In this document: piece after piece, positions 1-10,910 of the stretch
Position numbering within the stretch: the first letter of the stretch is position 1
Layout: each line of letters starts with the position of its first letter
DNA from: Hygrophila difformis
Lineage: Eukaryota; Streptophyta; Magnoliopsida; Lamiales; Acanthaceae
Assembly: GCA_030278955.1 (NCBI GenBank)
Contig: JAOANR010000002.1
Span: 10,901,982 to 10,965,981, forward strand
Length of the DNA: 64,000 nt
Direction of reading: 5' to 3'
Translations under genes and position numbers: made by a program
The notes under the pieces: model-generated
What the model was told of the DNA's origin: nothing
What the model saw: only the letters and a program-made list of their open reading frames with translations
The model's database searches: none

Positions 1-474
1 CTGGAACTGGAGCAGGAACATTTGGCGGAACTGCAGCCGAAGGAGGTGCGTTCGGAGGAGGTGCATTTTGAGGGAGTACTGCGGGTGCAGGTGCAGCTGG
101 TTGATTGACCGGTGGTGGAGGTTGTATTGGCACCTGTGCCTGTTGTTGCTGTTGAGCGATCCCTCCATTTCCCGTTCAGCAATCATCATTCCTTGATGAG
201 GACCAATTTCGCCAATTATACTCCCTAGATCAGATCTCCGGGATCTGGTTTCCTCAATCCGCTCTTCCACAGTCCGGATGTCGTTACTTAACGCAGTGAA
301 ACGTCCTTCCATTTTGTCATCTATATCATTTATCCTCGTGTTCAAGTGGGTGGTGGTGGTAGACAAGTTTCCAAGGGTAGTGTTCACACTACCCATATCA
401 GTGGTCAGCCCAGCCACCATGCCAGTTAGAGCCTGAATCTGCTTCATTAGATCGTCCATGCTGGTTCCTGCCAT
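1..474 (-). pseudogene. gag: gag N-terminus of A1 (runs off window)
   Basis: The start codon is at 474-472, giving MAGTSMDDLMKQIQAL. Residues up to about 100 closely match A2 Gag, including the shared stretch EGRFTALSNDIRTVEERIEE. Near position 165 one base is lost compared with A2, so the glutamine/proline-rich linker reads out of frame. The capsid core would lie beyond the window. Confidence 0.8.
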
Positions 475-670
475 AGAAATATAACAGAAAAAATGTATGT
501 ATAACAAATTAGAAATAAAATGCAGAAATTTGTAGACTAATATCTCTACAGTATATCACTCAGTTCACTCAATCACTTCTTCAATCCACCTTGGCTCAGG
601 CACAAGAGTCAGAGATCTTCTCAATAGTTTCACCTGTCGGAAGGAAAATTGGAGCTGACAGACAGACACT

Positions 671-693
671 CACAGCACGAACAGAATACTGTG
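671..693 (-). other. leader hairpin of A1
   Basis: Read on the minus strand, CACAGTAT pairs with GTGCTGTG across a short loop, eight pairs with two G-U wobbles. The equivalent A2 stem is CACAGTAT/ATACTGTG. It lies about 200 nt before gag, after the conserved GAGTC. A packaging or dimerisation role is inference. Confidence 0.55.
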
Positions 694-1178
694 CTTGACT
701 CAATAAAAGAAAAGGCACTGATTTGTGTGTGATATGCAGTGAAATGCTAAATGATGTGGGTTTGCAAAACCGAGTAGTGCAATCTGCAACCAATTTAATT
801 CAATCTTCACCTTTGGTTAAATTCAATTCTTGATTGAAAAGGAGAAAATTTCCCACCTAAAATTATGAAGAGAGAACTCACAAGGGAAATATCACTCAAG
901 AAAAATACCTCGGTTTACTCAAATGGCTTCAAGGGCTAGGTTTCACAGATGTGCCAGTCCAATATCCACTTTATTGTTAAATAACTCAAGTGGCTTCAAG
1001 GGCTAGGTTTCACAAATGTGCCAGTCCAATATCCACTTTATTGTAAACACTCAAAAATATGAGGGATGGAATGTTTGGATATGGGCTTTGGTATGTATGG
1101 GTGAAGTATGATAGTGGTGGTGGCCCAAAACAATGGAAAGCCATCTTTTGCAACTTTTGAATTTTGGCAGCTTTTGGA

Positions 1179-1270
1179 TTACGACGCTAGACGTAAAGAT
1201 TGAATGCATTACGATGCCAAATAATGGGTTTGCCTCGTGAAAGTCTACAATATGATAGCTTAGCGTCGTA
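1179..1270 (-). repeat. leader word zone of A1 (TACGACGCTA type)
   Basis: The words TACGACGCTA, TACGATGCCA and TAGCGTCGTA occur within 92 bp of leader. A2 has the same backbone here but with different words. The same TACGACGCTA word fills the U3 of A1. Confidence 0.7.
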
Positions 1271-1344
1271 GAACACTTTGGGCACAAGAATCACCCTTTT
1301 TGGACCACTCACGCGCTCTCACGCGCCTGTCCTTTTGTCCTTGT

Positions 1345-2028
1345 TCAGTTTTTGCCACACTTCACCAAAATGACCATAACACCCTCAATTCTTATCCAAA
1401 CGGATTGATTCAAAAATACTCTTGAAGCTAACTTGAAGATCTTTCTGTTCATATAAGATTCATCAATTTTGATGAAGATCTTCAAATTCAAAAGAACACT
1501 CAAAGTAAGGGCTCTCGCGGACACACACAGGCAGTAATTTTGTTTTTGCGATTTCGACCCCCAAATGAACTCGGATTGCCTCCAAACCACTTCCAAATTA
1601 AAGCTAACACCCAAAAATGGTAGAAAAGGCTCCCCAAAATATAGAAGGTCGGATTGATCAAGATCTCCTTCAACCAAAATGTTCAGATTGTCAAAAACCG
1701 ATGCAAATGGAAGCACTAGTGTGTCAATCTTGCAAACCTTAATCACAAAGCAATGGGACAAGTGCAATATCCACACAATGAGACTCAATAGACTAAAACA
1801 AACACAAAAACAAGAAAACTTGAAGATCAAAGACCAAAGTATATGAACTTTTTGAGTTTTGGATGAAGAACATGAAGAACACTCATGAATCTTTAAATGG
1901 ATTTTTGGAGGAGGATGGAGATTTGGAAAAATTTGGGCATTATAACCCCTAGGAAAATGGATGATGGTAATTGCCAAATGGAACGTGGTTCCAAATGGAG
2001 AGTGGTGGTGTGTGAAATGGATGAACAA
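1345..2028 (-). CDS. conserved leader ORF of family A, unknown function
   Basis: A 227-codon open frame lies between primer-binding site and gag. Its last two-thirds match the leader ORF of A2 (46977-47513) from FCVCFSLLSLIVWIL to the same stop after VWIRIEGVMVI. The shared hydrophobic stretch (FSLLSLIVWILHLSHCFVI) could be a membrane segment. No family is recognised. Openness in two diverged copies whose gag-pol is broken argues for a real protein, but chance openness of a conserved leader cannot be excluded. Confidence 0.4.
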   Translation of the reverse strand: MFIHFTHHHSPFGTTFHLAITIIHFPRGYNAQIFPNLHPPPKIHLKIHECSSCSSSKTQKVHILWSLIFKFSCFCVCFSLLSLIVWILHLSHCFVIKVCKIDTLVLPFASVFDNLNILVEGDLDQSDLLYFGEPFLPFLGVSFNLEVVWRQSEFIWGSKSQKQNYCLCVSARALTLSVLLNLKIFIKIDESYMNRKIFKLASRVFLNQSVWIRIEGVMVILVKCGKN

Positions 2029-2291
2029 AATAAGAACAATATGAAGAACAAGGGATTAGGGAAAAATATGACCAAGATCTTCAAAAATTCATAGAAAATG
2101 ATTCCCTTGGCCAAATTTGATGATCCACATATGTAGATTCATGCCCAGAACACAAGGAATTCAAATCTTAAATCAGATTTCAAAAATTCCAAGATTTAAG
2201 GCACGGATCCCAATGGAACAGTAACTCCGAAAATGAGAAAAATGAAGAACAAAATATTTTTGGATTTTCTAAACCTATAGATTCAACAAAA

Positions 2292-2303
2292 GCTCTGATA
2301 CCA
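2292..2303 (-). other. primer-binding site of A1
   Basis: The minus strand reads TGGTATCAGAGC, complementary to the 3' end of plant initiator tRNA-Met, nine bases inside the LTR end. Confidence 0.85.
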
Positions 2304-2312
2304 AATTAAATA

Positions 2313-3492
2313 TGCCACGGATCGATTGAATACTATAGGCTATTAATGGAAATAACAAGAATGAAAGATAGAGGAGACTTCACTAAGAATAGATTGAAGC
2401 TTGAAGACAACCAACCCCTCCAATATGGTGACCCCCTTCCTCCTTTCAATCCTTCAAAGTGATAATCGATCGAGGCGTCTCAAGACTCGATTGATAGCCG
2501 AAGCCAAGTTGAATCAAATCCATGAATTTGAGAGAAAATGCTCTCGGTAATGACTTTTGAAAGAAGAGTGTAATTTCATTCAATATCAAAAGTGAAAACA
2601 AGAGTGTTAGGGTTGCCATATATATAGGGGAACCATTCAACAAGCAAAGAAAAGGAAATAAACAACCCTACACGAGTTTTAAACAAAGCAGATACAAGGA
2701 AACAAGCAAACTGGACTGTTACGACGCTATACTAGTTACGACGCTATACTCGTCTATCGTCGTAGGGATCGTCTGGCGTCGTAGTGTGGGTTCGCGAAGG
2801 GGAAGCTCCTGGAGAGGCTACGACGCTACACTTGATGACGACATAACACAAGGATAGCGTCGTAGGAGGGGTGTAGCGTCGTAGGCTTCTTCTTCCTTCA
2901 ATTCCTTCGGGACGACGCTACACATGATTCACGACGTAGTCCATGGATAGCGTCGTAGTTATGCTCAGCGTCTTAGCTTCCATACTTAGAAGAATTTCTG
3001 AACTGTTCGGGTGGGGCCCTCCGTTCCTGTTCCGGCGTTGACTCCGTTGACCGGCGTTGACCGGTGACTTTTCCGACCAAGTTCCGGCCAGATTCTGGCC
3101 AAGTTCCGACAACCTCGCCGGAGCTCCGGCGGCGTCTCGGCAACGGCGACGGCGACGGCGGCGACGGTGGTGGTGACGGCGGAACCCTCTGTTTTGACCT
3201 CTTCATGCTGGTTTGTTCTGTTTCTGCATCCGGAGGTCGTTCTGCTTTCTGTTTTCAGTCTGAAGAAGCGGGACCCAGAGTGATGGGTCCCGGTTCTATC
3301 TGGTATTCTTCAGTCTGTTCCCACTGGATGACTGTGCTTCCCTTGATCTGTTCTGCTCGGCATTTGGACTGCTCCCATTTATCTGATTCCTCTGATAATA
3401 TTTTGGCAATAGCAGTCAGGAATCTTTTGGCACGCTGTTTTGAGCAGGGTCCCTCCGGGATGGTCAACGCTGTTGACTTGGCTCCCATGCCA
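2313..3492 (-). mobile_element. 5' LTR of A1
   Basis: It begins TGGCATGGG and ends CCGTGGCA. In order it holds the start of the LTR-overlapping coding extension (MGAKSTALTIPEGP, basic KQRAKRF, ending LGPASSD), a GC-rich CCGGA-repeat stretch, the word zone at 2719-2980, and a TATA box (minus ctatatatatgg, about 2618-2628). The coding extension and the 3' quarter align with the A2 LTR. Confidence 0.9.
2719..2980 (-). repeat. U3 word zone of A1 (TACGACGCTA/TAGCGTCGTA)
   Basis: The zone contains repeated TACGACGCTA and its exact reverse complement TAGCGTCGTA, plus one-base variants, separated by unrelated 5-30 bp spacers. The homologous zone of A2 has a different vocabulary. Confidence 0.85.
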
Positions 3493-3497
3493 CTATG

Positions 3498-4396
3498 ACT
3501 TGATCCTCATCATTTGATATGGAATTTAAATCTTCCAACTCAACCAATGAAGTTGATGTGACATTTTCTTTGTCATCCAATATCTCTTGAACTTCCACAA
3601 CTTCATCAAGAACCTTAGAAAAATCACAAGTAGAGATATTAGTAGAATTTAATTCCTCATTTAATAATATTTCATTAGAATTTAAAGGAAAAGAATGACT
3701 AATAATATTTTCAACTCCCTTTTCAAAATCCTTGCAAATAGTAGGAACTTTTGATTCTTCTTGAGACTTTGACTCCATAAGCTCATGGATGTGATCCACC
3801 TTTTCCAATGCCTCATGTCCTTTAGTATCACCAAGCTCATCCAATAATTCTTGATTTGGTTCTCCATCTACAAAATGAACAATAAAATCATAAGAACCAT
3901 TTTCATGTAAAATAAGAAATCCATTACTAAGGCACTTAGATGTATTGTGCCCCCTTTTGTTATACTTCCCACAAACTTCATTTCTACTAGAAGTAGAAGT
4001 TTTCCATTTTATTTTGATCAAATCCTTTGACTTGGAGGTGGATGTTTCTTCTTGTTTCGAAAGTGACTTCCAACTCTCACTTGCTTTGGACTTTTCTTCT
4101 TTAGATAGGACCTTCAAAGACTTTCTTTCTTTGAACTCTTCTTGTTTACATGGGACATTCCAACACTTCCTTGTCTTAGCCTCCTTTTGAGACTCCTTTT
4201 GAACATCATTTGTGTAGGATGGACACTTGTCATAAGATCTTTGTGTCCTCCTTTGAACTTTCTCATCAAACCTTTGCTCCCATCTTTCGGAATGTAATCT
4301 CATGGAAGTGAGATTGGTTCTAGCATCTACCTTGAATCCTTGGATTATTTTCTTTTGTTCCTTAAGGAGACGCATAATATCATCCAATGTTGCCAT
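3498..4396 (-). pseudogene. gag: reduced gag of D3
   Basis: The start at 4396 gives MATLDDIMRLLKEQKK, followed by a charged, probably coiled region. The zinc-knuckle-like motif is CGKYNKRGHNTSKC, in which the second cysteine is now tyrosine. An acidic tail follows. The Gag capsid core present in D2 is absent. D3 has about 40 more residues before the knuckle than D1. The frame is cut after NDEDQVI by the LTR of A1. Confidence 0.75.
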
Positions 4397-4634
4397 AGCT
4401 ACCAAAACAAACAAGAAAAGAAAACTACAAATATATGTATACAATGTTAGAAAACAAAAAGAAAAACAAAATGGACCTCACTCAAGTGATGTAGGTACAC
4501 TCGGGTTCACTCGATCACACCATCGTGTCCCTTGGCTAGCAAGAAGGGATCTCCACAAGTGGCTCGAATTCAGCCCCCACAAAGGTGTCTCAAGTCGCTC
4601 AAATGGTGGCGTTGGAACTTGATGTACGTACGCT

Positions 4635-4660
4635 TTAGAGTAGGAAAGCAAATACTCTAA
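4635..4660 (-). other. leader hairpin of D3
   Basis: TTAGAGTA pairs perfectly with TACTCTAA around a 10-nt loop, after GAGTCGAG on the minus strand. It is identical in D1 and D2. Confidence 0.6.
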
Positions 4661-4881
4661 CTCGACTCAATCAACAACCGTTAAGAAGATCATATGAATA
4701 TACACATAAAAGCATGTTAAGAACAATCATATCCAATCTTCCAATATTGCCTCACAATGATTTCAACAATCAACCCACTAAAATCAACAACCCGAAATGA
4801 CTCAAATCCTACACACAATCCCAATGACAATATTTGAGTGAACTCACCACACAACCCAAAAATCAAGAAAAATAGTGTACA

Positions 4882-5053
4882 ACCTAGGTTTCAACAACCC
4901 TTTGTTGTAACACAAAAGAAAACAATTTTGCACTAGGTTTCAACAACCCTTTTGCAAATGAAAGAAATCAACAAGTTGCCCTAGGTTTCAACAACCCTTT
5001 GGCAAGAAGATGTGAGTGTCAAAATGCCCTAGATTTCAACAATCCTTTGGCAT
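4882..5053 (-). repeat. leader repeats of D3
   Basis: On the plus strand, CTAGGTTTCAACAACCCTTTG and near copies occur four times at 35-50 bp spacing. The same block is at 7512-7640 in D2 and 39556-39730 in D1. Confidence 0.75.
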
Positions 5054-5359
5054 GACAAAAGAAATCAATCAAACAACTCACACCAAAAATCCTAGAAGGC
5101 CTCCCGCAATATTTCTTTCTTTTTTGTTTTGTTTTTTTTTTTATAACAGTTTTTTTTTATATATTGCTCTCGGCTTCTACTTGTGTTTTTAGAGTGCCTT
5201 TTGCCAAAAATTTCAACAATGCAATTTTACTAGGCCTTCTACAAAATTCAACAAGCCAACTAGCAATTTCAACAATCCCGACGACTCAACAAGTGAAAAG
5301 AAAGGAAATCAAGATACCAAGCTTGCAACACTAACCAACATGTAATAAGATTGGGGAAA

Positions 5360-6625
5360 TGACAAGGATGTCAAATCCGATCCATTTGACCAAACAAGAG
5401 ATCATACTTGCGGTGGGATCAAATGCTAAAGAGAATGATGCAAGCACACTTGGAAGCCATTTCGAAGGAGCGTAAAGGCATGAAGAAGCATCCAAGGCAT
5501 GTGATGACATAGCACGGGATGATGTGGCGCGTGATGACATGTTGGCAACCAAGTTCTAAGGAAGCATCAAGAAGCTAGGAGCAAGGATATCAAGGTCAAT
5601 TCCAACTTCCAAGTGGGGTGATGACTTGACAAGAGCCAAGGAAGCACCAAGCCCGAATCCAACAGTCAACATGCCGGATTCAACAATCACGGGTTCAACA
5701 TCAAGAATACTTGGAAGGAAGGTGGATGAAGTATAAAGGAAGGAAGAACAAGTTTGGACAAGAGAAAGGGGAAGAAACAAGCTTAAAGGAAGGAAAGACA
5801 AGATTTAAGACATGTCTACCATGGTTTTTATTACATGTCTAAAAACAATCTAGTGTAGGATTGTGTCTTGTTTTTCCTATATGATATTATCTCAACAAGA
5901 CATATGGGTTGAGACATATCAATACTAGGTTGACTAGGTATGTCCTAGGTTAGGAAGTAGAAGTTGGATGTGTCTTAAAGATGGTTAAGCTTGTAATTAG
6001 AGGGGTTACACTTGTTAGGAGTTAGGATTGTGGGGATTTAGCCACAAGGGCCTTGTTTGGCCGAATTTCCACAATTGTGGAAAGGGGTGGACGCTCAAAG
6101 GGAGTTCTATAAGTAGAACCTCCCACACTTGTATTCATTTAGACTTTGTTGAATGAATTTGAGATTTCCTTTGAGAGTGAAGAGAGTTCTTCCTTTCTTT
6201 TGTTCTTGAGAGGTGGTTAGAGCCTTTTGAGAGAGTATCCAAACCCTTTCCCTTCCACCACCATTCGGCCATCACCACCACCACCCTTGGCCGTGTGATT
6301 CCATGGAGAGGAAAGCTTGAAATCGGTTCTTTGGACTAGCTTCAAGGGGTCGTGACACGAGGGCGCTTGAAGGAGGCTTCTCGGGGTCAATCTTGAAGAT
6401 CACAACCATGGCGGCGTATGGTTCGACTCTAGAAGGGTCCGGGTCGTATGAGTCGATGGAAGTGATGATCAAGGCATCCATCCTTCCCATTTCCAAGTAA
6501 ATTTCCATTTTCCTTTTGTTTTTGATCTCTTCTTGTTTCTCTCTTTGCCTCGGCCAATTGGCCCTTTCTTTGTCTTTTGCTTGCTCGTTTTGATCTTTCG
6601 GAATTAGGCACATAGATCCATGGCA
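5360..6625 (+). mobile_element. 5' LTR of D2
   Basis: It begins TGACAAGGATG and ends GATCCATGGCA. It closely matches the 3' LTR at 28913. A weak TATA (ttctataag) lies at about 6106-6113. Unlike A, B, C and F it has no coding overlap and no word zone. Confidence 0.93.
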
Positions 6626-6632
6626 TAAATTT

Positions 6633-6645
6633 TGGTATCAAAGCC
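6633..6645 (+). other. primer-binding site of D2
   Basis: It reads TGGTATCAAAGCC, one base (G to A) away from the tRNA-Met complement in the other elements. Confidence 0.8.
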
Positions 6646-7511
6646 TTGCTTAATTTCGAAAATTCCATGTTTAGTTGCTAGGGAATCCAACGCCATTCAT
6701 GTTTGATCTTGTGGCGGTTTTATGGATTTTGTTGTTGAATTGTTGCTTGTTGTTGAAATCCATGTATGCTTGATTCTATGGATTTGATTTCTTGTTAGTT
6801 GTTGTTGATTTTGTTCTCTCTTGTTGAATTGGAAAAATCACCCTCATTGTTGAATTTTTGAGCCCTTGTTGAATGTCGTTGGTGCTAGTTTTCGATTCTT
6901 CCTAATCTAGATTGTGTAGAATTACATATTTTAGCATCTCGGAGCATTTGTTGAATTTTCTTCCAAATTTTGAGAGAGGGCCGAGAGTTGGGTGTACAAT
7001 AGGGGGCGGTTTTGTTGAAAAATTTGGCTTGTCGAAAGTAGTGTAGAGTTAGTTTACTTGCACATGCTTGCACATGAGATTAGAGGGAAGTTATGTTCAT
7101 TAGGACAATCTATGATGTTTCCCCAATTTTAAGACATATTAGAATGTTTCCCCAAATCTCTTACAAGTTAGTTTTGGCTTTGTTTGTTGTTTCTTGTTGC
7201 TAGTCATTTTTCACTTGGTGTATTTTTGACTTGTTGAATTTTTTCTCGATTGAGTTGTTGAATTTTGCTATTGGCCTAGTAAAAATGCATTGTTGAAATT
7301 TTTGGCAAAAGGCATTCTCAATATTAGTAAAAGCCGAGAATATTAAAAAAAACAAAAAAAAAGTGAAAACGGGGCAAAAAGAAAACAAGGCCGAGAGATA
7401 AAAAAATATATATATATATAAGATTGCGGGAGGCCTTAGCTTGTGAATTTTTGAGTTTCGTTTCTATTGTTGAATTTTTGTTGTTTGTTGTTTTTTCCAC
7501 CTTCTTTGTCT

Positions 7512-7640
7512 TGCCAAAGGGTTTTTGAAACCTAGGGCAATTTGTTGAATTTTTGCACTTGCAAAAGGGTTGTTGAAACCTAGTGCAAAGTGGTCTTTCT
7601 TTGGTGTTCCAACAAAGGGTTGTTGAAACCTAGGTTGTGC
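7512..7640 (+). repeat. leader repeats of D2
   Basis: There are three near copies of AAAGGGTTGTTGAAACCTAG, the family D leader word. Confidence 0.75.
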
Positions 7641-7906
7641 ACTATTCCTTTTGGTTTTTGGAGTCTTGTTTCGGTTTCAAGGTGTTGGCCGAGACCTTCT
7701 TGTTTGATTTTAAGGGTTTGTGTGTTGTGAGTTCACTCAAATATTGTTGGGATTGTGTGTAGGGTTTTCTTGTGTTGATTTGCTAATAGTGGGATTGATG
7801 TTGGATATTGGTGAGGATATTTGGAAGAATTGGATACACTTGTTCTTTACTTGCTTAATGTGTATTTCTTTCATGATCATCTTAACGGTTCTTTGATTGA
7901 GTCGAG

Positions 7907-7932
7907 TTAGAGTATTTGCATTCCTACTCTAA
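7907..7932 (+). other. leader hairpin of D2
   Basis: A perfect 8-bp stem TTAGAGTA/TACTCTAA follows GAGTCGAG, about 260 nt before gag. Confidence 0.6.
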
Positions 7933-8172
7933 AGCGTACGTCACTCGAGTTCCAACGTTACCATTGTGATCGATCAAGAGGAGCTTTGTGGGGTTGAATT
8001 CGGCACTTGGAGAAGATCCCTTTTTGCTAGTCTAAGGGACTTGATAGTGTGATCGAGAGACCCGAGAGTACCTACATCACTTGAGTGAGGTCCATTGTGT
8101 TTTGTTTTAGTTTTTTTAACATTCTATACATATACTTGTAGTTTGTTTGTCTTTGGTTTGTGTAGGAATGGC

Positions 8173-9017
8173 TGGCATGGGAGCTGGAACGAGGGCGCTG
8201 CTGATTCCCACATTTCCCGAAGGCCCGGTGTCAAAACAGCAGACAGAGAAATTCGTGACCAGAATTGCTGAGCTGCTGAACCGGAGTTTCGAAGAAGAAC
8301 TGCTAAAAGCCAAAGCCGGGAAAATGGGCCTCAAGCTGCTGATCCAACACGACGCCAACCAAGGCCAGTACGACGCTACCCAAGGCCCTACGACGCTAAC
8401 CTCCTATAGCGTCGTACCAAGCTACCATGTCGTCAACCAGAATGCTGCCTACGACGCTAAGGACTCCTACGACGCTATCCTCGTCGACGACGCCAACCAT
8501 GTGTAGCGTCGTACCCTTACACGTCGACAAGGAGAGCTACAGTTTCAACACCAGAACCACTACGACGCTACCCCTCCCCGACGACGCCAAATAGTTCAGC
8601 GTCGTATCAGCCTAGCGTCGTACCAGTGTTACTTTAGGGTTTTCCTTGCTTGTTTAAACTCCAACTTTAGTTGTTAATTCCTTTGTAATTTGGATGCCTA
8701 TATATAGGTCATCCTTTACATTGTTTCATTTTAACTTTGAATGAATATACACTTGATTTGAGAGTATTCTCTTTGGTTGTGGGAAACCGAGAGCTTCAAG
8801 GTTCACCATGAGCTTACACCATTGTTGGAGTCTCCTTTCGAGCTTGGAGGTGTGCTCGATCGTATAGATGTCGTAACGGGAACGGGAGAGGGATTAGGCA
8901 TTGCTATCGTGCATAGTCGAGTCCGATTCGGTGTCTCGAAATCGGTTGCCTTCGGTATCATCTTACCTTTCTCTTTGTTCTTCTTTATCAATCATATCCA
9001 ACAATTGATCCATGGCA
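8173..9017 (+). mobile_element. 5' LTR of F1
   Basis: It begins TGGCATGGGAGC and ends GATCCATGGCA. The first 330 bp keep the LTR-overlapping coding extension open (IPTFPEGPVSKQQTEKF) as far as the TAG at about 8504. The word zone and a TATA box (cctatatatagg, about 8698-8708) follow. Confidence 0.92.
8349..8622 (+). repeat. U3 word zone of F1, 5' LTR
   Basis: It has five copies of TACGACGCTA or close forms and four of TAGCGTCGTA or close forms, with CGACGACGCCAA variants between. The first half is also translated in frame by the coding extension, where the word reads Tyr-Asp-Ala. Confidence 0.9.
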
Positions 9018-9024
9018 TATTCTC

Positions 9025-9037
9025 TGGTATCAGAGCC
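9025..9037 (+). other. primer-binding site of F1
   Basis: It reads TGGTATCAGAGCC, seven bases after the LTR end. Confidence 0.88.
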
Positions 9038-9757
9038 ATTGTTGGATTGATTGTTTTCTTTCTTCTTCTCTTAAATTCCAAAAAAAAAAAAATCCAAAAA
9101 TTTTGTTTCCTGTGTACTGTTCACATCAGAACCGTTTTGCTCAGGCAACATTCTCTGAATTCTGAGTTCATATTTGGTTTTGTTGGATTGACTACATAGA
9201 GATTCATATAAAGTTCTTTGAATTTGGCCAAGGGATCAATTTTCTATGAATTTTTGAAGTTCTTGGTCATTTTCACCAAAAATAGTGTGTTCTTCATTTC
9301 CCCTTATTTCGGTTACTGTTCCATCATTTTTCGTGGGTCTCTTGTGTTGATTTTTGAGTATTGATTGCTTATGTGAGTTACCCATCATCATAGCTTTCCA
9401 TTGGCACCATTTTCACCATCATCCATATCCATTTGCAAATTTTGGGTCTCGGCCGAGGGCTCTTGTTCTTGGTTGGGATTTGATTTTTGTGTTCATCGTG
9501 TGTTTTTGTGGTCATATTTGGATTTGATTGTGGTTTTAGTGTTTTAATCGGTATTATATGAGCATATATCCATTATCGAGTGCATCCGAGTGTTTTGGGA
9601 ATTTTTGAATATTGAGTGATCTTCATATTGTTCATACGAGTTCTTGGGGATTGTGTGTTTTGATCTTATTGGGTTTAGGGTTTGTGGGAGTTAGTGTTAG
9701 AGTGTTCAGATTACGACAAGTGTCAGGGAGTTAATTGGGGAGCAAGTCTTCCAGTAC

Positions 9758-10130
9758 TACGACGCTATAGTGTCCTACGATGCTATACGCGTTACGACGC
9801 TACACCACCTTCAGTCGCATAGACTAAGACAACACTTCTCAGGCGTCTACGACGCTATACCACTACGGCGCTATCCACGATAGCGTCGTACCCCAACATC
9901 ATTCCGACGAAGAGTCGAAACCAGAATCCAGTCCAAGTCTGAGGACGACGCTAAAGCCTACGTCGACAAGCAACTACGACGCTATCCAAGTCTCTCGACG
10001 AACTCGAGTATAGCGTCGTAATTTTTCAGAAAAAGGCAGAAAATTAAAGAAGGCCAATTCAAGTGCTACGACGCTACGCAACTAGTACGACGCCAAAGTG
10101 GACTCCGACGAACATCAGTCTAACGTCGTA
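9758..10130 (+). repeat. leader word zone of F1
   Basis: Many copies of TACGACGCTA, TAGCGTCGTA and one-base variants are spread over 370 bp of leader. The vocabulary is the same as in the LTRs of F1. Confidence 0.85.
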
Positions 10131-10687
10131 CCTGTGCCAAAAATTTTCAGAATTTCAGCGTCCAATCAGAGGCTGCCACGTGTCCATTACAGTGTTTCCG
10201 AGATATTCATTGTATTGCAATATTTGTAATTCGGACTGTAAACAGTTGGGCTGTAATTATTGGACTGTTATTATCTTACTGTACGGTTTCACTAAGATAA
10301 ATCACGAACAATCTATCGGGTTGAAGTTCCGTCAGTGTTCGCACTTGACAGTGGAATTCTCCGAGGAATAAGTGCTTGCACTGTTCCGCTGATTTATTTT
10401 ATAAACCACCAGAGTTGAAGCTCCGTCTGTAATTACAGATAGTGGAGTTCCTCGACAGTAATCTTTACCAGTTGTTTTATCAGCTTGGTAATTGTTGATA
10501 TTGGGGTTGTGTAAGTGAGGCAAATATTTTTATTCCGAGCGTTTATATTTGTGAGGTTTTTACTTTACACTTCTAAATTGCGAGGAGTCCGGATATTTGC
10601 TGCATAGCTGATTAACGCCATAAACTGCTTTTAGTTCAGATTGATCACTTCACACACAACTCTGTACCATTTATTTGATAGAGTCGA

Positions 10688-10713
10688 ACTGTGTATTCTG
10701 TTTCTTGCACTGT
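10688..10713 (+). other. leader hairpin of F1
   Basis: ACTGTG pairs with CACTGT with one mismatch, between GAGTCGA and GCGTC. This is the same position and frame of flanks as the perfect stems in A2 and B1. Confidence 0.45.
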
Positions 10714-10910
10714 GCGTCCATATCTGTTTTCTCACCTCTGATAGTTGGTTGATCTATACGTTTGAGCACATTTCAGCTTGTCAGCACCAACTGGTGGAGA
10801 AGTGGACCCAGTGAGAGATACACTTTTGTGAGATCACTCTACAAATTTACTGCCTATTTTCTCTAACCTTTCTATACATATATCTAGTTTTTCTTGTTTC
10901 CTGATCTGAC

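Larger units (their letters stand above)
1..3492 (-). mobile_element. A1: family A Ty3/gypsy element, 5' half
   Basis: In minus orientation the element starts at 3492 with a 1.18-kb 5' LTR, followed by primer-binding site, a leader of about 1.8 kb, and gag running off the window at base 1. LTR and leader align along their length with A2 at 45281, except in the word zones. It is inserted in the D3 gag frame after DEDQVI. The adjacent 5 bp, ctatg at 3493-3497, should recur at its other end. Confidence 0.9.
6626..8167 (+). other. leader of D2
   Basis: This 1.5-kb untranslated leader is rich in TTGTTGAA. It includes an AT microsatellite at 7406-7421 and the AAAGGGTTGTTGAAACCTAG repeats at 7512-7640. 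A perfect hairpin, TTAGAGTA/TACTCTAA, spans 7907-7932, and a ctatacatatac motif lies about 40 nt before the gag start. No convincing coding frame is seen. Confidence 0.75.

Noticed and set aside
6272..6613. Minus-strand frame (113 codons) recurring in D2 LTRs at 6272 and 29835, with relatives in D1.
   Set aside because: It recurs because the LTR recurs; it lies antisense at the LTR end, its length varies between copies, and no motif is visible.
5360..6625. D LTR repeats as a host gene promoter with first exon.
   Set aside because: The same 1.27-kb unit recurs at 28913, 37444, 42458 and (minus) 31981 with LTR termini and TSDs.
7406..7421. AT microsatellite as a structural or origin element.
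   Set aside because: It is a short simple repeat in AT-rich leader with no partner features; D1 and D3 do not keep it.
8349..10130. Repeated short words with spacers resembling a CRISPR array.
   Set aside because: Repeats are about 10 bp, occur in both orientations, have irregular spacing, and lie in retrotransposon LTRs and leaders of a plant genome with no cas genes.
10063..10371. A 102-codon open frame in the F1 leader.
   Set aside because: No counterpart is seen in other leaders and it begins inside the word zone.
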